Positions 1 through 9,798 of a stretch of DNA of 34,499 nt are shown in pieces. This stretch comes from Gammaproteobacteria bacterium. GTDB taxonomy: Bacteria > Pseudomonadota > Gammaproteobacteria > Pseudomonadales > Azotimanducaceae. Positions within the stretch are counted from its first letter, which is position 1. Each line of letters begins with the position of its first letter. A program made the translations under genes and the position numbers. The notes beneath the pieces were generated by a model. The model was not told where the DNA came from and did no database searches. It worked only from the letters and a program-made list of their open reading frames with translations. The stretch spans positions 1 to 34,499 of the forward strand of contig JAPUGI010000261.1 of assembly GCA_027292925.1 (NCBI GenBank), written 5' to 3'.

Positions 1-1
1 C

Positions 2-484
2 ATCATGGGTGTTATCCCGTTCGGGATGATAGGAGCCCTGGTCGGTCACATCGTGATGGGTATCCCTTTTAGTTTCCTGTCAGTTTTTGGAATAGTCGCT
101 CTCGCGGGGGTAGTGGTTAATGACAGTCTCATTATGGTTGATTTCGTCAATCGTGGTGTCGAAGACGGTCTGGATCTTGAGTCTTCAGCCGTTCTTGCTG
201 GTACGAAGCGCATACGGGCTATATTGCTGACTTCACTAACGACTTTTTTTGGATTGTTACCGATGTTGTTAGAAACCAGTTTATCAGCACAGATGGTGCT
301 TCCCATGGCGGTTTCCCTGGGTTTTGGAATTCTATTCGCCACTGGCATTACACTATTCCTCATTCCGTGCCTGTACGTCATTCTGGTGGATGTGGATCGA
401 AGCCGTAACGTTTTTTCAACGCACACATACGAATCAGTGTTGGAGCACGAGCGGCAACTGCAACCAAAAACAGACGCTAGCTAG
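2..484 (+). CDS. RND family efflux transporter, C-terminal fragment (5' end outside window)
   Basis: Frame open to the window edge. GIVALAGVVVNDSLIMVDFVN and AVLAGTKRIRAILLTSLTTFFGLLPMLLE match the C-terminal transmembrane region of AcrB/MexB-type pumps. Confidence 0.93.
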   Translation: MMGVIPFGMIGALVGHIVMGIPFSFLSVFGIVALAGVVVNDSLIMVDFVNRGVEDGLDLESSAVLAGTKRIRAILLTSLTTFFGLLPMLLETSLSAQMVLPMAVSLGFGILFATGITLFLIPCLYVILVDVDRSRNVFSTHTYESVLEHERQLQPKTDAS

Positions 485-489
485 TTGGT

Positions 490-2133
490 ATGAATAAAAC
501 CAAGAGAGTCAGTTTCGTCTCGGCCGTTCCGGCAGTACTTGTAGCGATGCTGGCTGGTTGCAGTAGTGGTGGTGGTGGAGGTAATTCCGCGTCCCCACCT
601 ATAGCAGCCGCTGTGCCTGCGACTGACACAGGAAGCTCTGGCAGTAGTAGCGGCAATACATTTATGTCAGGCGTGTTCCAGCCTTTTTCGAATTTTGATG
701 CCTTGTGTGCGACACCAAGAACAGGAACCGATCCTAGTACTGGTGCGTCTTTTTCGGATTCACAAGGCACCTTTGTCGACGAGAACAACTGGCTGCGTTC
801 CTGGAGTAATGAACTTTATCTCTGGTATGACGAGATCGTCGATATAGATCCACAGGATGAGACGACGCCGGATTATTTTGACTTGATGAAGACATTCGCC
901 ACAACACCGTCGGGTGCCCCGGTGGACAAGTTTCACTTCACCATACCTACCGATGATTTTCAGGCGCTTTCCCAGTCCGGTATATCTGCTGGATATGGCG
1001 CTGTTTTCGCCATTCTGGCGTCGTCACCCCCACGTAGTGTCGTGGTTGCTTACACCGAACCCGATTCCCCTGCCGCCAGTGATCCTGCAAACCTCCTTCG
1101 AGGTGCCAGCATCCTTAACGTTGACGGCGCGGATCTGGTTAATGGGAACAGCAGCGCCGACATAGACACATTGAACGCCGGACTGTTTCCAGCGGACGTC
1201 GGGGAGACGCATCAATTCACGGTTCTCGACCTGGGTTCAGTTGAACCCAGGGAGGTAACATTAACATCCGCTTTAATTACGTCAGACCCGGTACAAAATG
1301 TTGGAACTATTACGACGAACACCGGGGAAGTAGCATACATGTCGTTCAATGATCATATTGCCACGGCCGAGCAGGAGTTGATCGACGCGATTGTCCAGTT
1401 GAATTCCAGCGGTATTACAGACCTCGTTCTCGACCTACGGTATAACGGTGGCGGATTCCTTGATATCGCCAATGAGCTTGCCTTTATGATCGCTGGTCCA
1501 GCAGCAGCCTCGGGTAGGACATTTGAAGAACTTCAGTTTAATGATAAACACCCGGTCTTTGACCCGGTTACCGGTGCGACGCTTTCGCCGATTGTTTTTC
1601 ACACAACATCTGTGGGCTTCTCGGCCACGGCTAATGAACCCCTGCCAAGCCTTGACTTATCACGAGTCTTTATACTGACAGGTCCAGGTACTTGTTCCGC
1701 CAGTGAATCGATCATAAATGGTTTGCGCGGAATCGATGTGGAGGTGATACAGGTTGGCTCAACTACATGCGGAAAACCTTATGGATTCTACGCATTCGAT
1801 AATTGTGGCACGACTTATTTCAGCATTCAGTTCAGGGGTGTCAACGCAAAGGATTTTGGTGATTACACCGATGGCTTTTCGCCGGATAATGTCGTGCAGG
1901 TCGAGGGAACGCAAGTGCCTGGTTGCTCCGTGGCCGATGACTTCACACATCAACTTGGAGATCGTGAAGAAGCGCGATTAGCCGCAGCATTGGCCTATCG
2001 TGTGGATGGAAGTTGTCCTGCAGCGAGCGGTTTTACGGCTAGCCGGGCGGCAGTGTCTTTGGCTCCACTGTCAGCGGTTGATGGCGTTGTACCCAAACCG
2101 ATCTGGCTGCAGAACCGAATCTTGCGCCGGTAA
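490..2133 (+). CDS. Secreted lipoprotein, S41 (C-terminal processing) peptidase family
   Basis: N-terminal signal with lipobox (AMLAGCSSGGGGG). S41-type core: DLVLDLRYNGGG, ILTGPGTCSASESIINGL (Ser) and TTCGKPYG (Lys). Confidence 0.88.
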   Translation: MNKTKRVSFVSAVPAVLVAMLAGCSSGGGGGNSASPPIAAAVPATDTGSSGSSSGNTFMSGVFQPFSNFDALCATPRTGTDPSTGASFSDSQGTFVDENNWLRSWSNELYLWYDEIVDIDPQDETTPDYFDLMKTFATTPSGAPVDKFHFTIPTDDFQALSQSGISAGYGAVFAILASSPPRSVVVAYTEPDSPAASDPANLLRGASILNVDGADLVNGNSSADIDTLNAGLFPADVGETHQFTVLDLGSVEPREVTLTSALITSDPVQNVGTITTNTGEVAYMSFNDHIATAEQELIDAIVQLNSSGITDLVLDLRYNGGGFLDIANELAFMIAGPAAASGRTFEELQFNDKHPVFDPVTGATLSPIVFHTTSVGFSATANEPLPSLDLSRVFILTGPGTCSASESIINGLRGIDVEVIQVGSTTCGKPYGFYAFDNCGTTYFSIQFRGVNAKDFGDYTDGFSPDNVVQVEGTQVPGCSVADDFTHQLGDREEARLAAALAYRVDGSCPAASGFTASRAAVSLAPLSAVDGVVPKPIWLQNRILRR

Positions 2134-2137
2134 ATTT

Positions 2138-2506
2138 ATGGTACGGATAGTCGCATTATTTTCGCTCATATTCTTTCACGCCTGCGGAGTTTACAAATTA
2201 GCGAGTGATCTTCCCGCCGTTCGCGAAAAATCCACCCCGGGCAGTCACGCTGAGTTGGTACGGGTAGTATCAAACGCGTTAAATGGTATTGAAGTGATAC
2301 TAGCTGAGGATGTGCTGACGAAATCGAGCAGGCTGGTTATTGAGAGAAAACAGCAGCGAACCCTCCAGGGAAGAATCGACGGTGGGCGAATTATGGAACC
2401 CCCGGAACGATTCAGGCTGGTCATCAACGGTTCTCGATGTGAGTTAGTTCACTTGGCGGACGATGCGCACTATGTCCTAAAGGAAACCAGTTGCAGGCAA
2501 CTGTGA
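2138..2506 (+). CDS. Small putative lipoprotein, hypothetical
   Basis: Internal ATG at 2138 of the longer ORF gives MVRIVALFSLIFFHACGVYKLAS, a short signal peptide with a Cys. Starts 5 nt after the S41 stop. Confidence 0.6.
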   Translation: MVRIVALFSLIFFHACGVYKLASDLPAVREKSTPGSHAELVRVVSNALNGIEVILAEDVLTKSSRLVIERKQQRTLQGRIDGGRIMEPPERFRLVINGSRCELVHLADDAHYVLKETSCRQL

Positions 2507-3885
2507 CCAGAACACCCTCATTCGTACATGCTTTGATCTGTTTTGGCGTTGTCGTCTCTATGATCTCGAGTGGTCTGTTTGTGCTTGGGATCAGTTTACA
2601 CAGCATTATTTTTCTGGGCCTCACCTGGGTTGCCATTAATGCAAGCCTGCTGGGACATTCATATTCTGCGATTCAGGCCATGATGAGTGATGCGATTACA
2701 CGAGCTTTGCCTGCAATTTACATTTTTATCCTGATCGGCATGGTTATCGCCAGTTTTATGCAAAGCGGAACTATCGCCACCCTGATTTATTTTGGACTGG
2801 ACCTGTTGAATCCGGCAACGTTCTTGGTGGTCGGTCTGCTTTTGTGTTGCTTAATGTCCGTCGTGACCGGAACAGCCTGGGGCACCGCTGGCACGTTAGG
2901 TGTGGTGTTCATGGGCATTGGTGCTGCTCTGCAGATACCACTACCGTTGGTTGCGGGGATGGTAATTTCAGGTGCCACCTTTGGCGATAAGCTTTCACCG
3001 ATCTCGGATACAACCAACCTTGCTGCCATGAGTGCCGAAACGGACCTGTACAGCCACATCAGGTCCATGCTTTACACGACGTTGCCCACGTTGATCCTGG
3101 TGGTTGTCATCATGGCCTACTTCGGTAACCGGTATTCAGGGCAACATTTTCCAGAAGCAGATATTGTCACTATCCAGCAAGCCCTTGAGTCTTCCTACTA
3201 TCTCAATCCGGCAGTGACGCTTATCCCCTTGCTGATCATGATAGTGCTGAGTGTGGCTAAATTTTCCCCCCAGGTCAGCATGACCCTGAGCATTCTCTCT
3301 GCGCTGGCGATCGCCGTCCTGTATCAGCAGACTGGTTTTGTGGAAGCGGCGAATTCCTTATGGCGTAACCAGAATGGAACGACGGGCATCGAAAATATCG
3401 ACAGTTTGTTGGGCCGTGGTGGAATTAGCAGCATGAGCTGGACGTTATTTTTGTCGATCATGGCGCTGGCGCTGGGTGGAATTTTATTTAAGGCTGGATT
3501 TCTGGAGGCGTTGCTTGCGGGGGTAGTCAGCCGTGTGAGGCGATCTGCGTCACTTGTCGCCATTACCATCGGGTCTGGCTTTGTCGGTAACCTCGCCATG
3601 GGCGAGGCTTACATTAGCATTATCCTGAATTGTCAGTTATTCAGGAAATCATACATCTCCCTCGGCTTGCGAGAGAGTATGCTGTCGCGTTCAGTGGAAG
3701 AAGGCGCGACCCTCACTACCGGATTGATTCCCTGGACGACTGCCGGTGCATTCTATGCCGTAACCCTGGACATACCTGTACTTGAATATGCACCGTATGC
3801 GTTTCTTAACTATCTGAACCCGGTTGTTTCAATAATAATGGTCTCTCTCGGCCTCGGTTTATTAAGGAAGCCGGCGACCATGTAG
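2491..3885 (+). CDS. nhaC: Na+/H+ antiporter, NhaC family
   Basis: 464 aa polytopic protein; TGTAWGTAGTLGVVFMGIG and ISGATFGDKLSPISDTTNLAA are NhaC hallmark motifs. TTG start overlaps the previous gene. Confidence 0.9.
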   Translation: MQATVTRTPSFVHALICFGVVVSMISSGLFVLGISLHSIIFLGLTWVAINASLLGHSYSAIQAMMSDAITRALPAIYIFILIGMVIASFMQSGTIATLIYFGLDLLNPATFLVVGLLLCCLMSVVTGTAWGTAGTLGVVFMGIGAALQIPLPLVAGMVISGATFGDKLSPISDTTNLAAMSAETDLYSHIRSMLYTTLPTLILVVVIMAYFGNRYSGQHFPEADIVTIQQALESSYYLNPAVTLIPLLIMIVLSVAKFSPQVSMTLSILSALAIAVLYQQTGFVEAANSLWRNQNGTTGIENIDSLLGRGGISSMSWTLFLSIMALALGGILFKAGFLEALLAGVVSRVRRSASLVAITIGSGFVGNLAMGEAYISIILNCQLFRKSYISLGLRESMLSRSVEEGATLTTGLIPWTTAGAFYAVTLDIPVLEYAPYAFLNYLNPVVSIIMVSLGLGLLRKPATM

Positions 3886-4440
3886 CTAGTCAGAGTCTGC
3901 CAGACCTTGTTTTTGCATCTTTTCCAGCATTGCTTTCATCTGTTCGTGCATGAGATTTACCGCCTGCAGGGGGCGTATCATGACCCTGAATTCGGTGATC
4001 TTGCCTTCTTCATTACATGAAATGATGTCCACACCATTCACATATTTGCCTTCCAGTTCAGTTTCGAACTCAAGAATGGCCTGGTTCCCGCTCAGCACCT
4101 CTTTCGTGTATTTGAATGTCGAGCCAGGTGAACCCGGCGCTTTTTCTTTCTCACCACCACTAAAAGTATTACCTGCCGCACCCAGGTAGAGCTTGGTGAT
4201 GTCCTTGCCTTTCTGCGGCGTAAATACGATAGGGGAAAAGAACTGCACATCATCCGCCAGCAGTTCATCCAGGCCACCAGGGAATTGCCCCTTCAGGTGT
4301 AAATGCCAGTTCTTAATAACCTTTTCTATCAACGCTGTTCTCCTAAGTTCATTCGAATTGCCTCGTTTTATCCGTTTCCGGCTTCGTTTTACCTCAAAAA
4401 GCCAACTTTGTTCCAACCTTTTCTTAAGATACATCGTCAT
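3886..4440 (-). CDS. NTF2-like/SnoaL-like domain protein
   Basis: Short alpha/beta ORF with NTF2-like pattern (IEKVIKNWHLHLKGQFPGGLDELLADDVQFFSPIVFTPQKGKD). The true start may be internal. Confidence 0.6.
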   Translation of the reverse strand: MTMYLKKRLEQSWLFEVKRSRKRIKRGNSNELRRTALIEKVIKNWHLHLKGQFPGGLDELLADDVQFFSPIVFTPQKGKDITKLYLGAAGNTFSGGEKEKAPGSPGSTFKYTKEVLSGNQAILEFETELEGKYVNGVDIISCNEEGKITEFRVMIRPLQAVNLMHEQMKAMLEKMQKQGLADSD

Positions 4441-4496
4441 ACCGGTTGAGTGCAGAATTTTTGTGTACTCATAACCAGCAAATGGAGATGAATGTC

Positions 4497-5009
4497 ATGA
4501 AAACGATACTACTAGCTGTATTCCTGGTGATCTCTGGATCAGCCTGGGCTACTGCTGTCGAAGAAAATACGGTTGCTGCTAACAGAACCATTACTAAAGC
4601 AATCAGGGCGCAGCTTGCGCCAAAGATGGCGGAGGCAATACTGTCTGCGACTTACGATGGTTTTTATCAGATTTCAGGCCGCCAGAAACGAAATAATGAA
4701 TTTAGGTTCAACAAGGTGCGAGGAAAGAAATCGTTCCCTGATGCTCGTTGGGAGCAATTGGCTGTGGATGTAACGAAACGGGTCGATTTCAGAGGTGCAT
4801 CCAACAACGTGGGAAGCAAAAGGAAAGCCAGTGCTACTGCTTATGTGGTTTTTTACAAGGGCGGAATTGAAGGAGTCCAAAATCCCGGTGTAGGCGAGAG
4901 TCTGGCTCTGGTGATGATTAACCAGCGAAACGCAATAAATAGAGATATGCCAACGGTTAAGGGCCTTTCCACATCAAAGTTGTATCTACTGGACGTTGGG
5001 CTGAACTAA
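4497..5009 (+). CDS. Secreted hypothetical protein
   Basis: ATG at 4497 gives a clean signal peptide, MKTILLAVFLVISGSAWA. No family recognised. Confidence 0.65.
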   Translation: MKTILLAVFLVISGSAWATAVEENTVAANRTITKAIRAQLAPKMAEAILSATYDGFYQISGRQKRNNEFRFNKVRGKKSFPDARWEQLAVDVTKRVDFRGASNNVGSKRKASATAYVVFYKGGIEGVQNPGVGESLALVMINQRNAINRDMPTVKGLSTSKLYLLDVGLN

Positions 5010-5060
5010 AATAGTGTTACCCCGGTTTTCATGATACTGGCACTCAAGCTCCAGAAAATT

Positions 5061-5084
5061 GGTAGGCCGATTCCCCGGCCTACC
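5061..5084 (+). terminator. Perfect 9-bp stem-loop after the secreted hypothetical gene (terminator-like)
   Basis: GGTAGGCCG-attccc-CGGCCTACC. No U-tract on the + strand; the minus-strand flank is AATTTT. Confidence 0.45.
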
Positions 5085-5138
5085 AGATACTAACCAAAAG
5101 AAGTTACCCTCCGGTAGAGCAACGCTGATTAAGTTACT

Positions 5139-5852
5139 ATGCTGCTCCCACAATCGGGAGCACTTGAGTTGAAAGAATATCGGCAACATCGATTCGAAAG
5201 ACCGCAAGGCGCCACTGAAATCCTGCTGGTCAGGCATGGCGAATCTCAGCCTGCAAATCCGGATAAACCCTTTCCCCTTGTAGATGGTCAGGGCGACCCT
5301 GCCCTGGGGGAAGTCGGTAAAGCACAGGCGATAAGAGTTGGGCAGAGACTGCAACACCTGCCAATCGATTCAGTCTATGTCACCAACTTGCGCCGCACCC
5401 AGGAAACAGCGGCTCCACTATGTGCTCATATCGGTCTCACTCCCACAGTTACAGCAGATCTAAGGGAAGTCCACCTGGGCGATTGGGAAGGTGGAATATT
5501 CCGCATCAAGGCACAGGAGCAGGATCCAGTATTTATGCGAATGCAGCAGGAACAGCGCTGGGATGTCATTCCCGGGGCTGAGTCCCTGCAGCTTTTACAA
5601 GAACGGGTGCAACGAGGTTTGGACCGGATCGCCGCCAGTCATCCTGACCAGTTGATCGTTGCCGTGGTACACGGCGGGGTCATCGGGCATATCATCGCCC
5701 GAGCGACCGGTGCCGCTCCCTTCGCATTTAACGGTGCAAACAATGGTTCCATCAGCCACATAGTGATGCATGCCGGTAACATAATAGTTAGAGGCTTTAA
5801 CGATTCTTGCCATCTAGAGCCCTCAGCGGTTTTTTCTAAAGAGGGTAGCTAA
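5139..5852 (+). CDS. Histidine phosphatase family protein (phosphoglycerate mutase-like)
   Basis: ILLVRHGES, VTNLRRTQETA and VAVVHGGVIGHII motifs. Confidence 0.9.
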   Translation: MLLPQSGALELKEYRQHRFERPQGATEILLVRHGESQPANPDKPFPLVDGQGDPALGEVGKAQAIRVGQRLQHLPIDSVYVTNLRRTQETAAPLCAHIGLTPTVTADLREVHLGDWEGGIFRIKAQEQDPVFMRMQQEQRWDVIPGAESLQLLQERVQRGLDRIAASHPDQLIVAVVHGGVIGHIIARATGAAPFAFNGANNGSISHIVMHAGNIIVRGFNDSCHLEPSAVFSKEGS

Positions 5853-7354
5853 TGCCTGCCTATCAGAATTTGTTCAGGCAATTCAAAAAAATCGCAGACC
5901 TGGAGCATGTGCAGTCCATCAGTTTTTGGGATGAGGCTTCGATGATGCCAACTGGCGGCGGGGAAGCTCGAGGTCAGGCAATGGCAACGTTAGGGGTCCT
6001 GATACACGAATTAAAAACAGATTCCAGGATAAAGGACTGGCTGGAGCAGGCTAACGGCGAAGACCTGGATGAGATGCAGACGGCGAATGTTCGGGAAATT
6101 GCGCGGGAACATCGCGAGGCAACCTGCCTGACAGCAGACCTTGTGCATAGATTGAGGCTCGTTTCTTCGGAATGTGAACAGGCCTGGCGGCAGTATCGTG
6201 GTGACAATAATTGGACAGAAATGCAGCCGCTACTGCAAGAAGTTATCGCCCTGGCTCGAGAAGAGGCCGCAATGAGGGCAGCCTCGACCGGAATGTCTTT
6301 GTACGACGCTATGCTGGATGTTCATGAACCGGGGATGACCGTTAAACAACTGGGTAGCCTGTTTACGGAACTCAAATCCTTTCTGCCCGGCTTTATTGAT
6401 GAAGTATTGGAGCATCAAAAACAGCAGCCCGTTATTTCCGTGGGCGACAATTTCCCGGTGGATAAACAAAGGGAATTGGGAATATCAATCATGGGAACGC
6501 TCTGATTCGATTTTGTCCATGGGCGCCTGGACGTGAGTCATCATCCTTTTTGCGGTGGAGTCCCGGATGATGTGCGAATTACCACCCGCTATTTTGATGA
6601 TAATTTTGTGCAGTCCCTGATGGGGGTTATTCATGAGACCGGTCATGCCATGTATGAGCAGGGTCTACCCAGGGAATGGCGTGGTCAACCGGTAGGTACG
6701 GCCCTCAGTGCGGGAACCCATGAAAGCCAGTCATTGTTGATGGAAATGCAGGCCTGTCGTTCCGTTGAATTTATCCAGTTTCTGACACCCATCGCACAGA
6801 AGATATTCCTTGGGCATGAAAGCGTTGATCCGGCCTGGAGTGTTGATAACCTGCACCGGCTGTATACAAAAGTAGAAAAGAGCTACATCCGTGTGGACGC
6901 AGATGAAGTGACTTATCCATTGCACGTGATATTAAGATTCGAAATCGAGAAAGACTTGATTGAGGGTAGTGCGGAAGTCCGGGATCTGCCGGAAATGTGG
7001 AATACAAAAATGCAGCAATACTTGTCGCTGTCAACAACAGGTAACTTCGCAGATGGATGTCTTCAGGATGTACATTGGCCGTCGGCACTGTTTGGTTACT
7101 TCCCCACTTATTCAATCGGTGCAATGACAGCCGCCCAGTTTTTTTCAGCAGCAAAAGCTCAAGTGCCGGAGATCCTGGAGGAAATCCGAAAAGGAAATTT
7201 CGTCCCCCTGTTAAGCTGGTTACGAAAAAATATACACAGCAAAGGAAAGTTTCTGTCTTTCGATGAGTTGTTAACGAGTGCTACCGGTGAGCCGCTGAAC
7301 GTAGAATATTTTAAGCGTCACTTACAGGAAAGATATTTAGGTCCGCTAGGCTAA
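5852..7354 (+). pseudogene. M32 carboxypeptidase (carboxypeptidase Taq family) interrupted by in-frame TGA at 6503-6505
   Basis: ORFs 5852-6505 and 6533-7354 are in the same frame. Across the stop the reading is GISIMGTL-*-FDFVHGRLDVSHHPFCGGVPDDVRITTRY, contiguous with M32; the HETGH zinc motif lies downstream. Confidence 0.85.
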
Positions 7355-8449
7355 TTACTTTTCATCGGTCGAAGAAAGGTCTTTTGATTCAAAAACGGCC
7401 TTGCCTGTCGGGCGCTCTGGAGGTTCTTCCTTGACGGGTTCCTTTTCTACCTTACGTGGCACTACCCGGGGAGTGGCATGCTCTATATCTTTGGCACTGA
7501 ATGACGCTTTTCCGGATGAACTGGAATCTCCTTGCCTGGCTTCGAGCTTCTTGCGTATTTCATCCGGTGTCTGAGCAAAATCTCGTTTCTCAGTTCTTGG
7601 TTTCTTCTCAGCAACGGGTCTGGCAGCTACTGAAGGCATAGGTGGGATGGTTGCGCTCAGCTCCCTTGATTCAAAAGTTGAAGCGCCACCAGTGCGCCGT
7701 ACTGTGCTCTCCAGCTTTTTCCTGATGGCATCCGGAGTTTGTGCGAGATCCTTTTTCTGATTCACCTCCTCGGGGTCGGAGGACTTCCTTTTCGATACCT
7801 TGGGCATACTGTCGGACAGATCCCTGGACTCAAACACCGCTTTGCCGCTGACCGCAGCGTTCATCATGTCCTTATCGTCACCGCGTGTCCGGAACCGTAA
7901 AGCAATTACAGCCAGATGTTGTGCGGCGTAAACACTATCCAGGTAGATCTCAACCTTCTCTTCCCCTGATTCCTCCACCTCGGTGATGTTAATTCCGCTG
8001 CGAGTGGCGCCGTCCGCTGCTGGCTTACCACGGAAAAACTGCATAATGGTTTCAAGAAACCCAATGGGTTCCTCAATCGTAACTTCCGTCTGTGCGACAT
8101 CTTCACTTGATGTTGTTTCTGCTTCACGTAGGGATTCTTCAAGCTCTTCTTGTGCGTCGGCAAGGTAGGCAGTAGGTATTTTTGCATCCAGCAATTTCTT
8201 GACCACGATCATCCTGAACGATATTTTTTCTTGTCGCTCAGTGCGGAGTGTGAGGTGGTTCCTGTCACCAATGTTTTCAAGTTCCTGCCAAAGACCCATC
8301 ACAATTTCATTTAAGGCATTTTGTACGTCGGAATCGAGTGAACTATAGGGTTCTCCGGACAGGGACTTACGGATACGTTCAAATTCTGCAAGAAGTTGCT
8401 CTTCAACTTCTTGCAGTGCGCTTTCCAGTTTGTCCAGTAGGTCACTCAT
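7355..8449 (-). CDS. Hypothetical protein: helical N-terminal region plus low-complexity tail with repeated short motifs
   Basis: 364 aa. The tail carries four copies of (G)xAxFxxxxL-like repeats (GKAVFESRDL, GASTFESREL, GKASFSAKDI, GKAVFESKDL) and two copies of D(L/F)AQTPDxIRKKLE. Confidence 0.85.
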   Translation of the reverse strand: MSDLLDKLESALQEVEEQLLAEFERIRKSLSGEPYSSLDSDVQNALNEIVMGLWQELENIGDRNHLTLRTERQEKISFRMIVVKKLLDAKIPTAYLADAQEELEESLREAETTSSEDVAQTEVTIEEPIGFLETIMQFFRGKPAADGATRSGINITEVEESGEEKVEIYLDSVYAAQHLAVIALRFRTRGDDKDMMNAAVSGKAVFESRDLSDSMPKVSKRKSSDPEEVNQKKDLAQTPDAIRKKLESTVRRTGGASTFESRELSATIPPMPSVAARPVAEKKPRTEKRDFAQTPDEIRKKLEARQGDSSSSGKASFSAKDIEHATPRVVPRKVEKEPVKEEPPERPTGKAVFESKDLSSTDEK

Positions 8450-8464
8450 AATCGTAAGGATACT

Positions 8465-8485
8465 GGGAAATCAGCTCGATTTCCC
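8465..8485 (-). terminator. Perfect 8-bp stem-loop between the CBS gene and the repeat-motif gene
   Basis: GGGAAATC-agctc-GATTTCCC in the 8450-8536 gap; no clear U-tract. Confidence 0.35.
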
Positions 8486-8536
8486 GAGATTGGTCGATGG
8501 AATGTAAACAATTTGTAAACCTTGTCGGTAAATAGT

Positions 8537-8965
8537 TCAGCTTTTCAGGTCACTTGCGTGATTTTCCTCTGCAAACTCGGTTACAGCTTTTAATATCTGG
8601 CGGCAGGTTAATTGACCTTGAAGCTCCCCATCTTTCACAACAGGTCTTCTGCGATGTTTGTGATCTAGCATGGAGGTAGCCACTGCAAGTATCTCATCTT
8701 CGGGGCTATTCACTTCAACGTTGGCAGTCATTATATCACTCACTAACGCTCCACCCGGGTCCGCACCGTTATAAACGCTGGTTACCATTGCTTGAAGACA
8801 ATCCAGCTCCGAAAGCATACCGACCAGCTTACCGTTCTCATCGGTCACCATCGCCCCTGACACCTGGTTAGCAAGAATTTCATGGGCCGCCTCATACACA
8901 TTCATATCCGGACGAACAGCAACTGGATTGTCCACCATATACTCGGAAATGCTGGTTTTAGTCAT
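8537..8965 (-). CDS. CBS-domain pair protein
   Basis: Two CBS-like units: ISEYMVDNPVAVRPDMNVYEAAHEIL..GAMVTDENGKLVGMLSELD and VSDIMTANVEVNSPEDEILAVATSML..RRRPVVKDGELQGQLT. Confidence 0.88.
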   Translation of the reverse strand: MTKTSISEYMVDNPVAVRPDMNVYEAAHEILANQVSGAMVTDENGKLVGMLSELDCLQAMVTSVYNGADPGGALVSDIMTANVEVNSPEDEILAVATSMLDHKHRRRPVVKDGELQGQLTCRQILKAVTEFAEENHASDLKS

Positions 8966-9034
8966 GTTCAGATCCTGCAGAGGCAGATTTTTATTGCGGG
9001 GCAGTTTGCGCTATCGCAGGTCAATCCGCAATGG

Positions 9035-9781
9035 TCACAGGCGCTGCCACAAAGTATCAAAAGAAATCTGCATAACGAGTGCGATCGCGTCAGAGTTCAG
9101 CAGGACCGCGGTTGGGTAGTCTCCCTGGACCAGGGAAATCATGACACATTTCGGGGGGTAGATCGCGACGTAGCTGGCTGCATGATCACTGGCTTCTGTC
9201 TCTATCCACTTGCGTTCTGCAAGCGGGGCATCTTCACCGCCATCGCCAATCGCAATAACATTGACAGAGATCCCTTTGCGTACCCGTTGTCGGGTGAAGT
9301 TAGGGAATGGCCGATATAAATATTTACGAATTTGTTTGGAAGAATAGACCCGGTACCGCTTTTGCGCTTGAGTCTCAACTGTCTTGAGAATGTCCTTTAG
9401 GACAAACTCAATGCCCTCGTCTCCCTCGTAGTGATGTACATTGATGGTGCTCGAGTCGGGTTTGATGTTATTGAGGTCTGGCAGGATGTCGTGGCGTAAT
9501 ACATCGGTTGCCCTCGCCAGGATATCTTGTTTCTCCTCGGCAATTTTCACAAGTTGATCCGGTGGTTCGGCGCAGAAAAACTTTCGTTTACCCTTTGGGA
9601 AGTAGCTCACCAGCGAACGGGTCCGCAGGGTCTTCAGTTCCTCGTAGGTTGTACCGCGATTAAGGCCCGCACCGGTAGCGATGTCTCGAATGGAACCCGG
9701 GCCTTGTTTTAGTAACGTCAGATAGATGTCAGTCTGCCGGTCAGAGAGTCCAATCTGTTTTAAGGTTTCGTGTATTATCAT
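9035..9781 (-). CDS. TrmB family transcriptional regulator
   Basis: N-terminal TrmB-type winged helix (LKQIGLSDRQTDIYLTLLKQGPGSIRDIATGAGLNRGTTYEELKTL) with C-terminal effector-like domain. Confidence 0.82.
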   Translation of the reverse strand: MIIHETLKQIGLSDRQTDIYLTLLKQGPGSIRDIATGAGLNRGTTYEELKTLRTRSLVSYFPKGKRKFFCAEPPDQLVKIAEEKQDILARATDVLRHDILPDLNNIKPDSSTINVHHYEGDEGIEFVLKDILKTVETQAQKRYRVYSSKQIRKYLYRPFPNFTRQRVRKGISVNVIAIGDGGEDAPLAERKWIETEASDHAASYVAIYPPKCVMISLVQGDYPTAVLLNSDAIALVMQISFDTLWQRL

Positions 9782-9798
9782 GCTTCGTCAATGAAAAA

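Noticed and set aside
6503-6532. Selenocysteine insertion at the M32 TGA
   Set aside because: The expected residue is Gly, not Cys; the hairpin loop lacks the usual GU; no sel genes in the window. Kept only as a test, not as the main explanation.
6505-6533. Genetic-code change (TGA as sense codon)
   Set aside because: TGA is used as a normal stop elsewhere in the window, e.g. at the ATGA overlaps of korA/korB and HEAT/PhyH.
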